Positions 17,180 through 27,141 of a stretch of DNA of 64,000 bases are shown one piece after another. The notes under the pieces were generated by a model. That model was given only the letters and a program-made list of their open reading frames with translations, ran no database searches and was not told the DNA's origin. Each line of letters starts with the position of its first letter. Positions within the stretch are counted from its first letter, which is position 1. Source of the DNA: Pseudonocardiaceae bacterium YIM PH 21723 (GTDB lineage: Bacteria; Actinomycetota; Actinomycetes; Mycobacteriales; Pseudonocardiaceae); NCBI GenBank assembly GCA_003600225.1, contig QZFT01000100.1:124001-188000 (forward strand), in the 5' to 3' direction. The translations under genes and the position numbers were made by a program.

Positions 17180-19399
17180 ATGACCGAGACCTGGGCGAAG
17201 ACCGCCTGCATCCTCTGCGAGTGCAACTGCGGGCTGGAGGTCCTCGCGAAGGACCGCACGCTGCTGAAGATCCGCGGCGACAAGGAGCACCCCGGCTCCG
17301 CCGGCTACACCTGCGAGAAGCCGCTGCGGCTGGAGCGCTACCAGAACGGCAGCCACCGGATCAGTTCGCCGATGCGGCGCCGCGAGGACGGCACGTACGA
17401 GGAGATCGACTGGGACACCGCGATCACCGAGATCGCCGCCAAGCTAGCGCAGATCAAGGAGACGCACGGCGGCGACAAGATCTTCTTCTACGGCGGAGGC
17501 GGGCAGGGCAACCACCTGGGTGGTGCACACAGCCGCGCGTTGATGTCCGCCCTCGGCGTCCGGTACATCTCCAACGCGCTCGCCCAGGAGAAGACCGGCG
17601 AGATGTGGGTGGACGGCAAGCTCTACGGCGGGCACACCAAGGGCGACTTCGAGCACTCCGAGGTGGTCCTGTTCCTGGGCAAGAACCCCTGGCAGTCGCA
17701 CAGCTTCCCGCGTACCCGCCCCACTCTGCGGGAGATCGCCAAGGACCCGGCGCGCAGCATGATCGTGGTCGACCCGCGCCGCTCGGAGACCGCCGAGATG
17801 GCCGACTTCCACCTCCAGGTCAGGCCGGGCACCGACGCCTGGTGCCTGGCCGCGCTGCTGGGCATCCTGGTCGAGGAGGAGCTGCTGGACCAGGAGTTCA
17901 TCGCCGAGCACACGACCGGCACCGACCCCGTGCTCGACCTGCTGCGCCAGGTCCCGATCAGTGACTACGCCGCGCGCTGCGGGGTGGCCGAGGAGCTGCT
18001 GCGAGCCACCGCCCGGCGGATCGGCGCGGCGAAGTCGGTCACCACCTACGAGGACCTCGGCATCCAGCAGGCGCCGAACAGCACGCTGGTGTCCTACCTG
18101 AACAAGCTGACCTGGATCCTGACCGGCAACTTCGGCAAGCCCGGCGCCATGTACCTGCACAGTGCCTTCGCGGCTGTCGCGGGAGGCGGCGCCAAGCCGA
18201 AGAAGGTCACCCCGGTCACCGGAGCCCGGATCATCGCCGGGCTCATCCCGTGCAACTCGATCACCGAGGAGATCCTCACCGATCACCCGGACCGGTTCCG
18301 GGCCATGTGGATGGACAGCGTCAACCCGGCGCACTCGCTGGCCGACTCCCAGCGCTTCCGCGAGGCCATGCGTAGCCTGGAGCTGACCGTGGTGATCGAT
18401 GTGGCCTTCACCGAGACCGCGCGGAATGCCGACTACGTGCTGCCGGCGTCCAGCCAGTTCGAGAAGTGGGAGGCCACGTTCTTCAACGTGGAGTTCCCGG
18501 TGAACACCTTCCAGCTGCGCCCGCCGGTCTTCGACCCGCTGCCCGGCACCCTGCCGGAGGCGGAGATCTACGCCCGGCTCCTCCGCGAGCTGCAGGCCGC
18601 CGACCAGGAACTGCTGGACTCGCTGACCGCGGCGGCGCACGCCGGGCGGGCCGAGTTCACCGCCGCGTTCTTCACCGCCCTCGGGCAGAACCCGAAGCTC
18701 ATGGGTCTGTCCCCGTACCTGTTGCACGAGACCCTCGGCACCGCGCTGCCCGAGGGACAGCGGGGTGCGGCGATCGTCTGGGGCCTGGCACAGATCTGCG
18801 CCATGACCAACGCGGACGCCGTCCGCCGGGCCGGATTCGCCGATGGCAACGCCCTGTTCGACGGCATCATCGCCGCTCCGCAGGGCGTGAAGTTCACCGT
18901 GGACGAGTGGGAACACGTGTGGAACTACGTGCGCCGCCCCGACCGCCGGTTCACCGTCGAGATCCCCGAACTGCTGGAGAAGCTCGACGAGCTGCGCACC
19001 GCGCCAGTTCCCGGAGTCAGCACCGAGTTCCCGCTGGTGCTGTCCGCGGGCGAGCGGCGGGCGTTCACCGCCAACACCATCATCCGCGACCCCGAATGGC
19101 GCCGCCGGGACGCGGGCGGGGCCCTGCGGATCAGCCCGCAGGACGCGGAGGAACTCGGTCTGACCAGCGGAGACAGCGTCCGGGTGATCACCGAGGCGGG
19201 CAGCGCGGAAACCGGCATCGAGATCACCGACATGATGCGGGCCGGGCACATCTCACTGCCCAACGGCATGGGCGTCGACCACCCGGACCACGGCCTGGTC
19301 GGCGTGCCGCTGAATGAGCTGACCAGCCTGCGGCACAAGGACGAGTTCGCGGGTACCCCGTGGCACAAGTACGTCCCCGCGCGGGTGGAGAAGGTGTAG
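17180..19399 (+). CDS. molybdopterin-dependent oxidoreductase (formate dehydrogenase-like)
   Basis: 739 aa from ATG at 17180. The N-terminal CILCECNCGLEV and GYTCEK give the four cysteines for a [4Fe-4S] cluster. Bis-MGD domains follow (GGGGQGNHLGGAHSRALMSA, VVLFLGKNPWQSHS, SMIVVDPRRSETAEMADFHL), and the C-terminal barrel is LRISPQDAEELGLTSGDSVR with ISLPNGMGVDHPDHG. The segment where a Cys or Sec ligand to molybdenum is expected reads ISNALAQEKTGEMW, without Cys or Sec. No Tat signal, so cytoplasmic. Natural substrate unknown. Coupled to the CBS gene by a one-base overlap. Confidence 0.9.
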   Translation: MTETWAKTACILCECNCGLEVLAKDRTLLKIRGDKEHPGSAGYTCEKPLRLERYQNGSHRISSPMRRREDGTYEEIDWDTAITEIAAKLAQIKETHGGDKIFFYGGGGQGNHLGGAHSRALMSALGVRYISNALAQEKTGEMWVDGKLYGGHTKGDFEHSEVVLFLGKNPWQSHSFPRTRPTLREIAKDPARSMIVVDPRRSETAEMADFHLQVRPGTDAWCLAALLGILVEEELLDQEFIAEHTTGTDPVLDLLRQVPISDYAARCGVAEELLRATARRIGAAKSVTTYEDLGIQQAPNSTLVSYLNKLTWILTGNFGKPGAMYLHSAFAAVAGGGAKPKKVTPVTGARIIAGLIPCNSITEEILTDHPDRFRAMWMDSVNPAHSLADSQRFREAMRSLELTVVIDVAFTETARNADYVLPASSQFEKWEATFFNVEFPVNTFQLRPPVFDPLPGTLPEAEIYARLLRELQAADQELLDSLTAAAHAGRAEFTAAFFTALGQNPKLMGLSPYLLHETLGTALPEGQRGAAIVWGLAQICAMTNADAVRRAGFADGNALFDGIIAAPQGVKFTVDEWEHVWNYVRRPDRRFTVEIPELLEKLDELRTAPVPGVSTEFPLVLSAGERRAFTANTIIRDPEWRRRDAGGALRISPQDAEELGLTSGDSVRVITEAGSAETGIEITDMMRAGHISLPNGMGVDHPDHGLVGVPLNELTSLRHKDEFAGTPWHKYVPARVEKV

Positions 19400-19809
19400 T
19401 GACGGTCGGCGACGCGATGATCCACTTTCCGGAGGTGTTCCCGCCGGAGGCGACGGTCGGGCAGGTCCGCGAGCGGTTCACCGACGACCACCAGCACGCC
19501 GTGCTCATCGTGCGGGACGGCGAGCTGCTGGCCGTGCTGGAGCGCCCGGACCTGGCCGGACTGCCCGATGACCTGCCCGCCGCGCGGTTCGGCAGGCTCA
19601 CCGATCGCGTCGTGCCGCCGGACACCGATCTGGAGTCCACCCGGCTGACCATGGTCGCCGAGCGGCGGCGCAGGCTGGCCGTCGTCGACCCGGACGGCGG
19701 TCTGCTCGGCCTGCTGTGCCTCAAGCGAACCGGGCTCGGTTTCTGCTCGGACGAGGGTGTGCGGGCCAGGAAAGCGGACCGCGCACATCCTGTGTGCGGA
19801 AAGGTGTAA
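19399..19809 (+). CDS. CBS-domain protein
   Basis: 136 aa from GTG at 19399, overlapping the oxidoreductase stop by one base. Two CBS repeats are visible: TVGDAMIHFPEVFPPEATVG with HAVLIVRDGELLAVLERPDL, then FGRLTDRVVPPDTDLESTRL with RRLAVVDPDGGLLGLLCLKR. CBS pairs bind adenine nucleotides, so this may sense energy state for the molybdoenzyme operon. The C-terminus carries two Cys (FCSDEG, HPVCGKV). Confidence 0.8.
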   Translation: MTVGDAMIHFPEVFPPEATVGQVRERFTDDHQHAVLIVRDGELLAVLERPDLAGLPDDLPAARFGRLTDRVVPPDTDLESTRLTMVAERRRRLAVVDPDGGLLGLLCLKRTGLGFCSDEGVRARKADRAHPVCGKV

Positions 19810-19935
19810 CACCGGAGCGTTCGTGAGCGGTTCACTACGGTGCGTCCTTTCCGCCGCGAACCGCCCCTGATCCCTGGCGAACCGGCTGACCAGCGACGAC
19901 ACTTTTCCGGTCACGCCTTTTCCGAGGGGGTTCGT

Positions 19936-21285
19936 GTGCGTCGCAGGGCCACGCTTCTGGTGCTCGTCCTGGCCTTGTCCGGGCTGCCGGTGACGGCGGG
20001 CGCGCAGGCGTTGGACTGGCATCCGTGCAAGGAACTCGCCGCCGGCTGGCCGGGCACCGACCCGGCCACCGAGTGCGCCCTGCTCACCGTTCCGCTGAAC
20101 CACGATGACCCGTCGGGCCGCCGGATCGAGATCGCGGTCAGCAGGCTCAAGGCGAGCGAACCGGCCAAGCGGCGCGGCGTGCTGCTGATGAACCCCGGCG
20201 GCCCCGGTCTGCCGGGTACCACCATGCCCGAGCGTGGTCTCGGTACCGGGCTGGGACGGCTCGCCCAGGAGTACGACCTGATCGGGTTCGACCTGCGCGG
20301 CTCCGGCTACAGCAGCAAGGTCACCTGCCCCGTGCTGGACGAGGTGCGGCCCGCCGCCACCGAGGACGACGCGTACGCCCAGGAACAGGAACGGGTCGGC
20401 CGCGCGATGGAACAGTGCGCCGACCAGGACCGGGACCTGGTGGGCTCGATGACCACGCTGACCATGGCCAGGGACATGGACGCCATCCGGCGGGCGCTCG
20501 GCGAGAAGACGATCAGCTACTACGGCATCTCCTGGGGCAGCGCGCTGGGCCTGACCTACCGCGGTGTGTTCGACTCCCAGGTGGACCGGATGCTGCTGGA
20601 CTCGGTCACCGTGCCCGGCCAGTACTTCGACCGGGCCAGGGACCGCTCGGCGGCCGTGGAGGAACTGGCGACCGAGTTCTTCGGCTGGCTCGCCCAGCGG
20701 GACGCCGGCTACCACTTCGGCGGCTCGGCGGCCGCGGTGCGCACGGCTCTGCTGGACCTGCGCGGCAGGACCGACGGCGACCGGGTCGACCAGCTGCTCG
20801 GCAGCGCGCAGCCCAACTGGTCCGCCGCGGCGGACGAACTGGCCGCGATCCGGGACGGCAAGGCGGGCAAGGCGGTCACCGTGACCTCGCCGGGCAACCT
20901 GTTCGTGCACTACGCGGTCTACTGCAACGACTCCTCGGCGCAGCGCTCCCCGGCGAAGGACCCGTCGGCCACCCGCCGCTGGCGCACCGAGTTCCCGGTC
21001 GCCGGCTACCGCTCGTTCCCGCCCGAGACGGGTGGCGTGTGCGGGCACTGGCCGTTCGCGAGCAGGCCGGTCACCCCGGGCAAGGGGTACAGCTCGCTGC
21101 AACTGGTCGGGCACCGCTGGGAGAGCATCACCCCGTTCGGCTGGGCCCGGTCGGCCCAGCAGGCGGTGGGCGGCGCGCTGCTGACGGTGCCGGACGCCCA
21201 GCACGGATCCTTCGGCAACCTGGACTGCGCCCAGCGCGGCGTCGACTTCCTCACCGGCGGCGCGGCCGTGTCCGGCGACTGCTGA
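19936..21285 (+). CDS. secreted S33 family alpha/beta hydrolase (tripeptidyl aminopeptidase type)
   Basis: 449 aa from GTG at 19936, after GAGGGGG. Signal peptide RRRATLLVLVLALSGLPVTA with cleavage near AGAQA. The peptidase shows the oxyanion region LLMNPGGPGLPGTTM, FDLRGSGYSSKVTC, the nucleophile ISYYGISWGSALGL and the C-terminal TAP-like domain with VPDAQHGSFGNLDCAQRGVD carrying the catalytic His. Four or more Cys suggest disulfides. Likely removes N-terminal tripeptides from peptides outside the cell. Confidence 0.9.
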   Translation: MRRRATLLVLVLALSGLPVTAGAQALDWHPCKELAAGWPGTDPATECALLTVPLNHDDPSGRRIEIAVSRLKASEPAKRRGVLLMNPGGPGLPGTTMPERGLGTGLGRLAQEYDLIGFDLRGSGYSSKVTCPVLDEVRPAATEDDAYAQEQERVGRAMEQCADQDRDLVGSMTTLTMARDMDAIRRALGEKTISYYGISWGSALGLTYRGVFDSQVDRMLLDSVTVPGQYFDRARDRSAAVEELATEFFGWLAQRDAGYHFGGSAAAVRTALLDLRGRTDGDRVDQLLGSAQPNWSAAADELAAIRDGKAGKAVTVTSPGNLFVHYAVYCNDSSAQRSPAKDPSATRRWRTEFPVAGYRSFPPETGGVCGHWPFASRPVTPGKGYSSLQLVGHRWESITPFGWARSAQQAVGGALLTVPDAQHGSFGNLDCAQRGVDFLTGGAAVSGDC

Positions 21286-21302
21286 CCCCCTCCGGCAACG
21301 AC

Positions 21303-21343
21303 GAAGGGCGCCTCCCCCGTTTCCGGGGAAGGCGCCCTTCACG
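21303..21343. terminator. bidirectional hairpin between S33 peptidase and rho
   Basis: GAAGGGCGCCTCCCC and GGGGAAGGCGCCCTTC form a stem of about 15 pairs around a CGTTTCC loop. It lies between two convergent genes, 18 bases after one stop and 11 before the other. The arm GAAGGGCGCC resembles the GGGCACCC core of the 30-bp repeat at 6307. Confidence 0.8.
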
Positions 21344-21353
21344 GCACTACGAC

Positions 21354-23291
21354 CTAGTCGTCGTTGCCGGGGGTGTTCTTGGCGACCTGCATCAGGAACT
21401 CGATGTTCGTGCGGGTCTTGCGCAGCCGGTCGAGCACCAGCTCGATGGCCTGCTGCGGCTCCAGGGCGTGCAGCACGCGACGCAGCTTGTGCGTCACCGC
21501 CGCCTCGTCCGGGGACAGCAGCAGCTCGTCCTTACGCGTACCGGAGCTGTCCACATCCACGGCCGGGAAGGTGCGCTTGTCGGCGATCTTCCTGGACAGG
21601 ATGAGCTCGGCGTTGCCGGTGCCCTTGAACTCCTCGAAGATCACCGTGTCACCCGCGGAACCGGTCTCCACCAAGGAGGTGGCGAAGATGGTCAGCGAGC
21701 CACCGTTCTCGATGTTCCGCGCCGCGCCGAGGAACCGCTTCGGCGGGTACAGCGCGGTGGAGTCCACACCACCGGACAGGATGCGGCCCGAAGCCGGGGC
21801 GGCCAGGTTGTAGGCACGGCCCAGACGGGTGATCGAGTCCAGCAGCACGACCACGTCGTGGCCCAGCTCCACCAGGCGCTTGGCGCGCTCGATGGACAGC
21901 TCGGCGACGGTGGTGTGGTCTGACGGCGGCCGGTCGAAGGTGGAGGCGATGACCTCACCCTTCACCGAGCGCTGCATGTCGGTGACCTCTTCAGGCCGCT
22001 CGTCCACCAGCACGACCATCAGATAGCACTCGGGGTTGTTGGTGGTGATCGCGTTGGCGATCGCCTGCAGCACCGAGGTCTTACCGGCCTTCGGCGGGGA
22101 CACGATCAGTGCACGCTGGCCCTTGCCGACCGGCATCACCAGGTCGATGACACGGGTGGTCAGGATGTGCGGCTCGGTCTCCAGGCGGAGGCGCTCGTTC
22201 GGGTACAGCGGGGTCAGCTTGGTGAACTCGGGACGGTTCCGCGAGGTCTCCGGGTCCTGACCGTTGACGCTGTCCACCCGGACGAGGGGGTTGAACTTCT
22301 GCCGCTGCTGCTCACCGTCGCGGGCCTGACGCACGACACCGGTGAGCGCGTCACCGCGACGCAGGCCGTAACGACGCACCAGGGACAGCGAGACGTAGAC
22401 GTCGCTGGGCCCGGACAGGTAACCGGAGGTACGCACGAACGCGTAGTTCTCCAGCACGTCCAGGATGCCGGCCACCGGCAGCAACACGTCGTCGTCGCGG
22501 ACGTCGGTGTTCTCGCGTCCGCCACCGCCGCCCTCGCCGTCGCGCTGGCCACGGCCACGACGACGGTCCCGGAACCGGCGGCCACGGCCGCGGCCGTCGC
22601 CATCCTCGTCGTCGTCCATGACGTTGTTCCGGTCGTTGTTCCGGTCGTTCCGCTCATTGCGGTCGTTCCGGTCGTTGCGGTCCTGACGCTCCTGGCGCTC
22701 ACCACGCTCCGGACGCTCTCCGCGTTCGGGACGCTCGCCACGCTCCTGGCCCTGGTTGCTCTGCCGGTTGCGGTCGCCATCGCCGCCGCCAGAACGGGAG
22801 CCGGAACGGCGGCGACGGCTGCGACGCGGAGCGCCGTCACCATCGTCACCATCTGCGGCGTTGTGACGCTCCGCGTTCTCAGACGGACGGGCGTCACCGT
22901 CGGACTCGACGCGCGGGGCGGGCGCGGCCGTCGCGGTGGTGCTTTCGACGGTGTCCACTGAACCTCCAGCGGGTTCACTTGGTGCGGCGCTCTTCTGCTC
23001 CGCACCACTCGACTTCTCGGTTTCCGAATCAGGTTTCGCAGGCGCGGCGTCCGAGCTACGGCTGGGCGCCCCGCCCTGCCGCTCCTTGATGGCAGCGATG
23101 AGGTCGCCCTTGCGCATCTTCGAGGTGTCCGAAATCCCCAGCTCACCAGCGAGGTTGCGAAGATCCGCGAGCACCATTCCAGAAAGGCCGCCCCTTCGAC
23201 GGGTCGTACCGTTGGTGCCTGTCTCCTCGGCAGCTCTGGCGGTGTCGGTCACGCCAGCCGAATCGCTGCTCAGCAAATCGGTATCGCTCAC
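21354..23291 (-). CDS. rho: transcription termination factor Rho
   Basis: 645 aa from GTG at 23291. Domain order: Rho_N (about residues 35-75, VLADLRNLAGELGISDTSKM), a long polar insertion rich in Arg, Asn, Asp, Gly and Glu (about 75-260, with GERPERGERPERGERQERQD and DRNDR repeats), the cold-shock RNA-binding domain (GILDVLENYAFVRTSGYLSG), and the hexameric ATPase (Walker A IVSPPKAGKTSVLQ, Walker B VVLLDSITRLGRAYN). The basic/acidic insertion is typical of high-GC actinobacteria and may help load on structured RNA or form condensates. Confidence 0.95.
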   Translation of the reverse strand: MSDTDLLSSDSAGVTDTARAAEETGTNGTTRRRGGLSGMVLADLRNLAGELGISDTSKMRKGDLIAAIKERQGGAPSRSSDAAPAKPDSETEKSSGAEQKSAAPSEPAGGSVDTVESTTATAAPAPRVESDGDARPSENAERHNAADGDDGDGAPRRSRRRRSGSRSGGGDGDRNRQSNQGQERGERPERGERPERGERQERQDRNDRNDRNERNDRNNDRNNVMDDDEDGDGRGRGRRFRDRRRGRGQRDGEGGGGGRENTDVRDDDVLLPVAGILDVLENYAFVRTSGYLSGPSDVYVSLSLVRRYGLRRGDALTGVVRQARDGEQQRQKFNPLVRVDSVNGQDPETSRNRPEFTKLTPLYPNERLRLETEPHILTTRVIDLVMPVGKGQRALIVSPPKAGKTSVLQAIANAITTNNPECYLMVVLVDERPEEVTDMQRSVKGEVIASTFDRPPSDHTTVAELSIERAKRLVELGHDVVVLLDSITRLGRAYNLAAPASGRILSGGVDSTALYPPKRFLGAARNIENGGSLTIFATSLVETGSAGDTVIFEEFKGTGNAELILSRKIADKRTFPAVDVDSSGTRKDELLLSPDEAAVTHKLRRVLHALEPQQAIELVLDRLRKTRTNIEFLMQVAKNTPGNDD

Positions 23292-23658
23292 AAATGTCCT
23301 TCCTAACCGGTCCAGGCCTCCAACGCGGACCAGCGGACTTACCCACCCGACGGAATGCGGGTGGAAATACAACCCGGCTGGCCCATGAGTCGAACTCTGT
23401 GCCCGGCACGGGGGTCTGTGCAGCCACGAGCGCCGCAATGTCTTCGGCTTCGCCCATACGCCTGTCGACCCTGTGCGGGAAGAACCGGATATTGAGCGAG
23501 AGAGAGACCCCGGAGATGAACCGGGAACTGCACCGGAGACATGCGCGCGGTGACTGATCGACCCTGAGCGTAGACGTACGGCAGGCATGGTGCAACAACC
23601 GACCCCCGTGTGGCGTTCACAGTGCCCGTATCCAGCCGAAACACCGTGACACGCCGGG
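23292..23658 (-). other. rho leader / thrB-rho intergenic region
   Basis: 367 bases without a gene on either strand that I can support. Open frames extend upstream of the rho GTG, but their translation does not look like Rho. A long leader is common upstream of rho, where Rho can terminate its own transcript; no specific site is visible here. Confidence 0.45.
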
Positions 23659-24549
23659 TCAGCCGAGCAGCTCGGCCGTCGCGCCCGTCCGGTCGACGGC
23701 CAGCGGGGTCACGGTGAACCCCTCGGTGGAGATCTCCGCAGGTAGCGAGTGGTCGGTCGGCAGCGCGATCACCGTCGGGCCGGCACCGGAGATGGCGGCG
23801 GCGATGCCCAGGGTGCGCAACTGGGCGACCAACTCGGCGGACTCCGGCCACGCGGGCACCCGGTACCGCTGGTGAATCCGATCAGCGGTGGCCGGAAGCA
23901 GCAGGTCAGGGCGCTGGGTCAACGCGTGCACGGCGAGCGCCGAGCGGCCCGCCGCAAAGGCGGCGTCCGCATGCGGAACCTGGGCGGGCAGCAGCCCGCG
24001 GGTGGTCGAGGTGGCCGACTCGGTCGCCGGGATGAGCACGACCGGCGCGAGATCACGATGTGGTTCCAGCCGGACGGCGCGGAACCGTTCGTGTTGCTGC
24101 CAGGCGATGACCAGGCCACCGAGCAGGCTCGCCGCGGCGTTGTCGGCGTGCCCCTCGAAGCCGGCGGCCAGCTGCAACGCGAGGTCGTCGGTCTGCCGCC
24201 CCGCGAGTGCGTAGGCACCCAGCACACCGGCCACGGCGGCCGCGGCACTGGAGCCAAGTCCACGCGAATGGGGGATCTGATTCTTGCAGCGCAACGCGAT
24301 ACCGGGCAGCTCCAGCCCGATCTCCTGGGCTGTCTTCTGGAACGCCTGCACCACCAGGTGTCGCTCGTCGGTGGGCACCGCGCCGGCGCCCTCCCCCTCG
24401 ACCTGGACCTCGACGCCGCCGTCGGTCACCTCGAACTCGACGGTGTCGTGCAGGGCGAGCGCCATGCCCAGCGCGTCGAACCCGGAACCCAGATTCGCCG
24501 TGGAGGCGGGAACCACCACCGACACCGCGTCAGCCACCGGCCGCTGCAT
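23659..24549 (-). CDS. thrB: homoserine kinase
   Basis: 296 aa. GHMP-kinase signatures: VVVPASTANLGSGFDALGMA at the N-terminus, the phosphate-binding loop PHSRGLGSSAAAAVAGVLGA, and the C-terminal AAAISGAGPTVIAL glycine loop. It phosphorylates L-homoserine with ATP in threonine synthesis. It follows thrC by 159 bases that contain a terminator-like hairpin, so it may have its own promoter. Confidence 0.96.
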   Translation of the reverse strand: MQRPVADAVSVVVPASTANLGSGFDALGMALALHDTVEFEVTDGGVEVQVEGEGAGAVPTDERHLVVQAFQKTAQEIGLELPGIALRCKNQIPHSRGLGSSAAAAVAGVLGAYALAGRQTDDLALQLAAGFEGHADNAAASLLGGLVIAWQQHERFRAVRLEPHRDLAPVVLIPATESATSTTRGLLPAQVPHADAAFAAGRSALAVHALTQRPDLLLPATADRIHQRYRVPAWPESAELVAQLRTLGIAAAISGAGPTVIALPTDHSLPAEISTEGFTVTPLAVDRTGATAELLG

Positions 24550-24645
24550 CGCACACGCCCTTTCGTCCTGTTAGCCGGTCATCCTCACCGACGGCCACCG
24601 TTATCGCTTAACCAGGGGTCCCTCACCGGTACACCGGATGCTCAC

Positions 24646-24686
24646 ATGGGCGCTTTACTCCCATTGGACGGGAGCAAAGCGCTCAT
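24646..24686 (-). terminator. hairpin between thrC and thrB
   Basis: ATGGGCGCTTTACTCCC (24646-24662) pairs with GGGAGCAAAGCGCTCAT (24670-24686) over 17 positions, with two G-U or A-C type mismatches and a seven-base loop. It lies just past the thrC stop. The same type of arm is known as an interspersed element in Pseudonocardiaceae, in my recollection. Confidence 0.6.
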
Positions 24687-24708
24687 GCTCGCATTAGGCG
24701 GGGTGACG

Positions 24709-25767
24709 TCAGGTGAGGTCCAGCGCGTGGGCTACGGCGCCGGGGTCCACCGGAAGGGGTTCGACCTCGATGGTGTTGCGCAGCGCCGTGTCCGGGTCCT
24801 TGAGGCCGTGGCCGGTGACCGTGCAGACCACCAGCGAGCCCTCGGGGACCTGGGCGCGGTCCAGTTTCAGCAGGCCGGCCACGCTCGCCGCGGAAGCGGG
24901 CTCCACGAACACGCCCTCGCGGCTGGACAGCAGGTGGTAGGCCTCCAGCAGCTCGTCGTCGGTCCGCGACTGGAACAGGCCGGCCGACTCCTCGCGCGCG
25001 GTGACCGCGCCCTTCCACGAGGCCGGGTTACCGATCCGGATCGCGGTGGCGATGGTCTCCGGCTGGAGCACCGGCTCGCCCTTGACCAGCGGCGCGGCGC
25101 CGGCGGCCTGGAAGCCGTACATCTTGGGCAGCGCCTGGATCAGGCCGTCGCGGTGGTACTCGCGGTAGCCCTTCCAGTAGGCGGTGATGTTGCCCGCGTT
25201 GCCCACCGGCAGGCAGTGGATGTCCGGCGCCCGGCCCAGCACGTCGCAGATCTCGAACGAGGCGGTCTTCTGCCCCTCGATGCGCACCGGGTTCACCGAG
25301 TTGACCAGGGTGATCGGGTGCTCGGCGGCGGTCTTGGACGCCAGCTCCAGGCAGTCGTCGAAGTTGCCGTCCACCTGCAGCAGCCGGGCTCCGTAGGCGA
25401 TCGCCTGGGCCAGCTTGCCCAGCGCGATCTTGCCGCGCGGCACCAGCACCGCGCAGGTCAGGCCCGCCCGCGCGGCGTACGCGGCGGCCGAGGCCGACGT
25501 GTTGCCGGTGGACGCGCAGATGACCGCCTGGCTGCCGGAGGCCTTCGCGTAGGTGATGGCCACCGCCAGCCCACGGTCCTTGAACGAGCCGGTCGGGTTG
25601 GCCCCCTCCACCTTGAGGTAGACCTGCGCGCCGGTGCGCTCGGACAGGTACGGCGCGGGCAGCAGCGGAGTGCCACCCTCGCCGAGGGTGATCACTTCCG
25701 CGCCGTCGGGGATCTGGACCCGGTCCGGATAAGCGTTGATAACGCCAGGCCAGGCACGCATCGACAT
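24709..25767 (-). CDS. thrC: threonine synthase
   Basis: 352 aa. The PLP lysine is in the [14 protein letters not shown] motif, with [20 protein letters not shown] binding the phosphate and [14 protein letters not shown] later. It converts O-phosphohomoserine to threonine. The ATG overlaps the hom stop at 25767, so the two are translationally coupled. Confidence 0.96.
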   Translation of the reverse strand: MSMRAWPGVINAYPDRVQIPDGAEVITLGEGGTPLLPAPYLSERTGAQVYLKVEGANPTGSFKDRGLAVAITYAKASGSQAVICASTGNTSASAAAYAARAGLTCAVLVPRGKIALGKLAQAIAYGARLLQVDGNFDDCLELASKTAAEHPITLVNSVNPVRIEGQKTASFEICDVLGRAPDIHCLPVGNAGNITAYWKGYREYHRDGLIQALPKMYGFQAAGAAPLVKGEPVLQPETIATAIRIGNPASWKGAVTAREESAGLFQSRTDDELLEAYHLLSSREGVFVEPASAASVAGLLKLDRAQVPEGSLVVCTVTGHGLKDPDTALRNTIEVEPLPVDPGAVAHALDLT

Positions 25768-27071
25768 CAGTCGTCGCCTTCCACTCTCATCACCGAGACC
25801 ACCTCGCGCACCGCGGCCAGTCCGGCCACCTTGTCCACCGTGGACCGGAGGGCTGCGTCGGGCGCGCCGTGCGTGACGATGACCAGACTGGCGTCTTCCG
25901 CGCGTCCCTGCTGCCGCACTGCGGCGATGCTCACATCGTGTTCGGCGAATATCGTCGCCACCTGGGCGAGCACACCCGCGACATCGGCCACGTCGAGGCT
26001 GACGTGGTACCGCGTCGGGGTCTGTCCCATGGTGCGCGCGGGCAGGTCCGCGTACGCCGATTCTCGGGGACCGAGCCCGCCGAGCACCATGTTTCGGGCC
26101 ACGGCGACGAGATCGCCGAGCACCGCGCTGGCCGTCGGCGCGCCGCCCGCGCCCTGGCCGTAGAACATCAGCTGGCCGGCGGCGTCGGCTTCCACGAACA
26201 CCGCGTTGAACGCCCCGCCGACGCTGGCCAGCGGGTGGCTCTTGGGGATCATCGCCGGGTGCACCCGCACCGCGACCGATTCGGAGCCGTCCTCGTCGGT
26301 CACCCGTTCACAGATGCACAGCAGCTTGACCACCCGGTTGATCTGGGTGGCGCTGGCGATGTCCGACGCGCTGACCTGGGCGATGCCCTCCCGATGCACC
26401 TGGGAGGCGGTGACCCGGGTGTGGAAGGCCAGCGAGGCCAGGATGGCCGCCTTGGCCGCAGCGTCGAAGCCGTCCACGTCGGCGGTCGGGTCGGCCTCGG
26501 CGTAGCCCAGCCGGGACGCCTCCTCCAGGGCCTCGCTGTAGCCGGCGCCGGTGGCCGACATGGAGGACAGGATGTAGTTGGTGGTGCCGTTGACGATGCC
26601 GATGACCCGGTTGATCCGGTCCCCGGCGAGGGACTCGCGCAGCGGCCGCAGCAGCGGGATGGCGCCGGCCACGGCGGCCTCGAAGTACAGGTCGGCCCCG
26701 GAGGCGTCGGCGGCGGTGAACAGCTCGCCGCCGTGCTCGGCCAGCAGCGCCTTGTTCGCGGTGACCACCGACTTGCCCGCGTTCAACGCGGACAGCAGCA
26801 GCGTGCGGGTGGGCTCGATGCCGCCGATCACCTCGACGACCAGGTCCACGTCGCTGCCGACCAGGCCCTCGGCGTCGGTGGTGAGCAGCTCGGCGGGTAC
26901 CCCGGGCCTCGGCTTGTTGTTGCGGCGCACCGCGATCCCGGCCAGCTCGACCGGGCGGCCGATCCGCGCGGTCAGCTCATCCGCCTGCTCGGTCAGCAGC
27001 CGGGCCACCTCGGTGCCCACGGTGCCGCAACCCAGCAATGCCACGCGGATCGGTTTGGCCTCGTCAGTCAC
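25767..27071 (-). CDS. hom: homoserine dehydrogenase
   Basis: 434 aa. NAD(P)-binding [13 protein letters not shown] at the N-terminus; catalytic domain with [20 protein letters not shown] and [20 protein letters not shown]; a C-terminal ACT domain ([20 protein letters not shown]) for feedback by threonine. It reduces aspartate semialdehyde to homoserine. Part of the lysA-hom-thrC block. Confidence 0.96.
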   Translation of the reverse strand: MTDEAKPIRVALLGCGTVGTEVARLLTEQADELTARIGRPVELAGIAVRRNNKPRPGVPAELLTTDAEGLVGSDVDLVVEVIGGIEPTRTLLLSALNAGKSVVTANKALLAEHGGELFTAADASGADLYFEAAVAGAIPLLRPLRESLAGDRINRVIGIVNGTTNYILSSMSATGAGYSEALEEASRLGYAEADPTADVDGFDAAAKAAILASLAFHTRVTASQVHREGIAQVSASDIASATQINRVVKLLCICERVTDEDGSESVAVRVHPAMIPKSHPLASVGGAFNAVFVEADAAGQLMFYGQGAGGAPTASAVLGDLVAVARNMVLGGLGPRESAYADLPARTMGQTPTRYHVSLDVADVAGVLAQVATIFAEHDVSIAAVRQQGRAEDASLVIVTHGAPDAALRSTVDKVAGLAAVREVVSVMRVEGDD

Positions 27072-27141
27072 GGTGCTTCCTCGCTAGCGCTCGTCAGCCC
27101 CGCCAAAGGCTGAGTGTTGAATGGTTCGCTCGCAAGCTCGC

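Noticed and set aside
17444-21342. Very long minus-strand open frames over the molybdoenzyme and S33 peptidase
   Set aside because: Antisense shadows caused by high third-position GC; the plus-strand proteins carry intact motifs.
22465-22961. Arg/Pro/Ser- or Val-rich plus-strand frames within rho
   Set aside because: They are the antisense of the low-complexity insertion of Rho.
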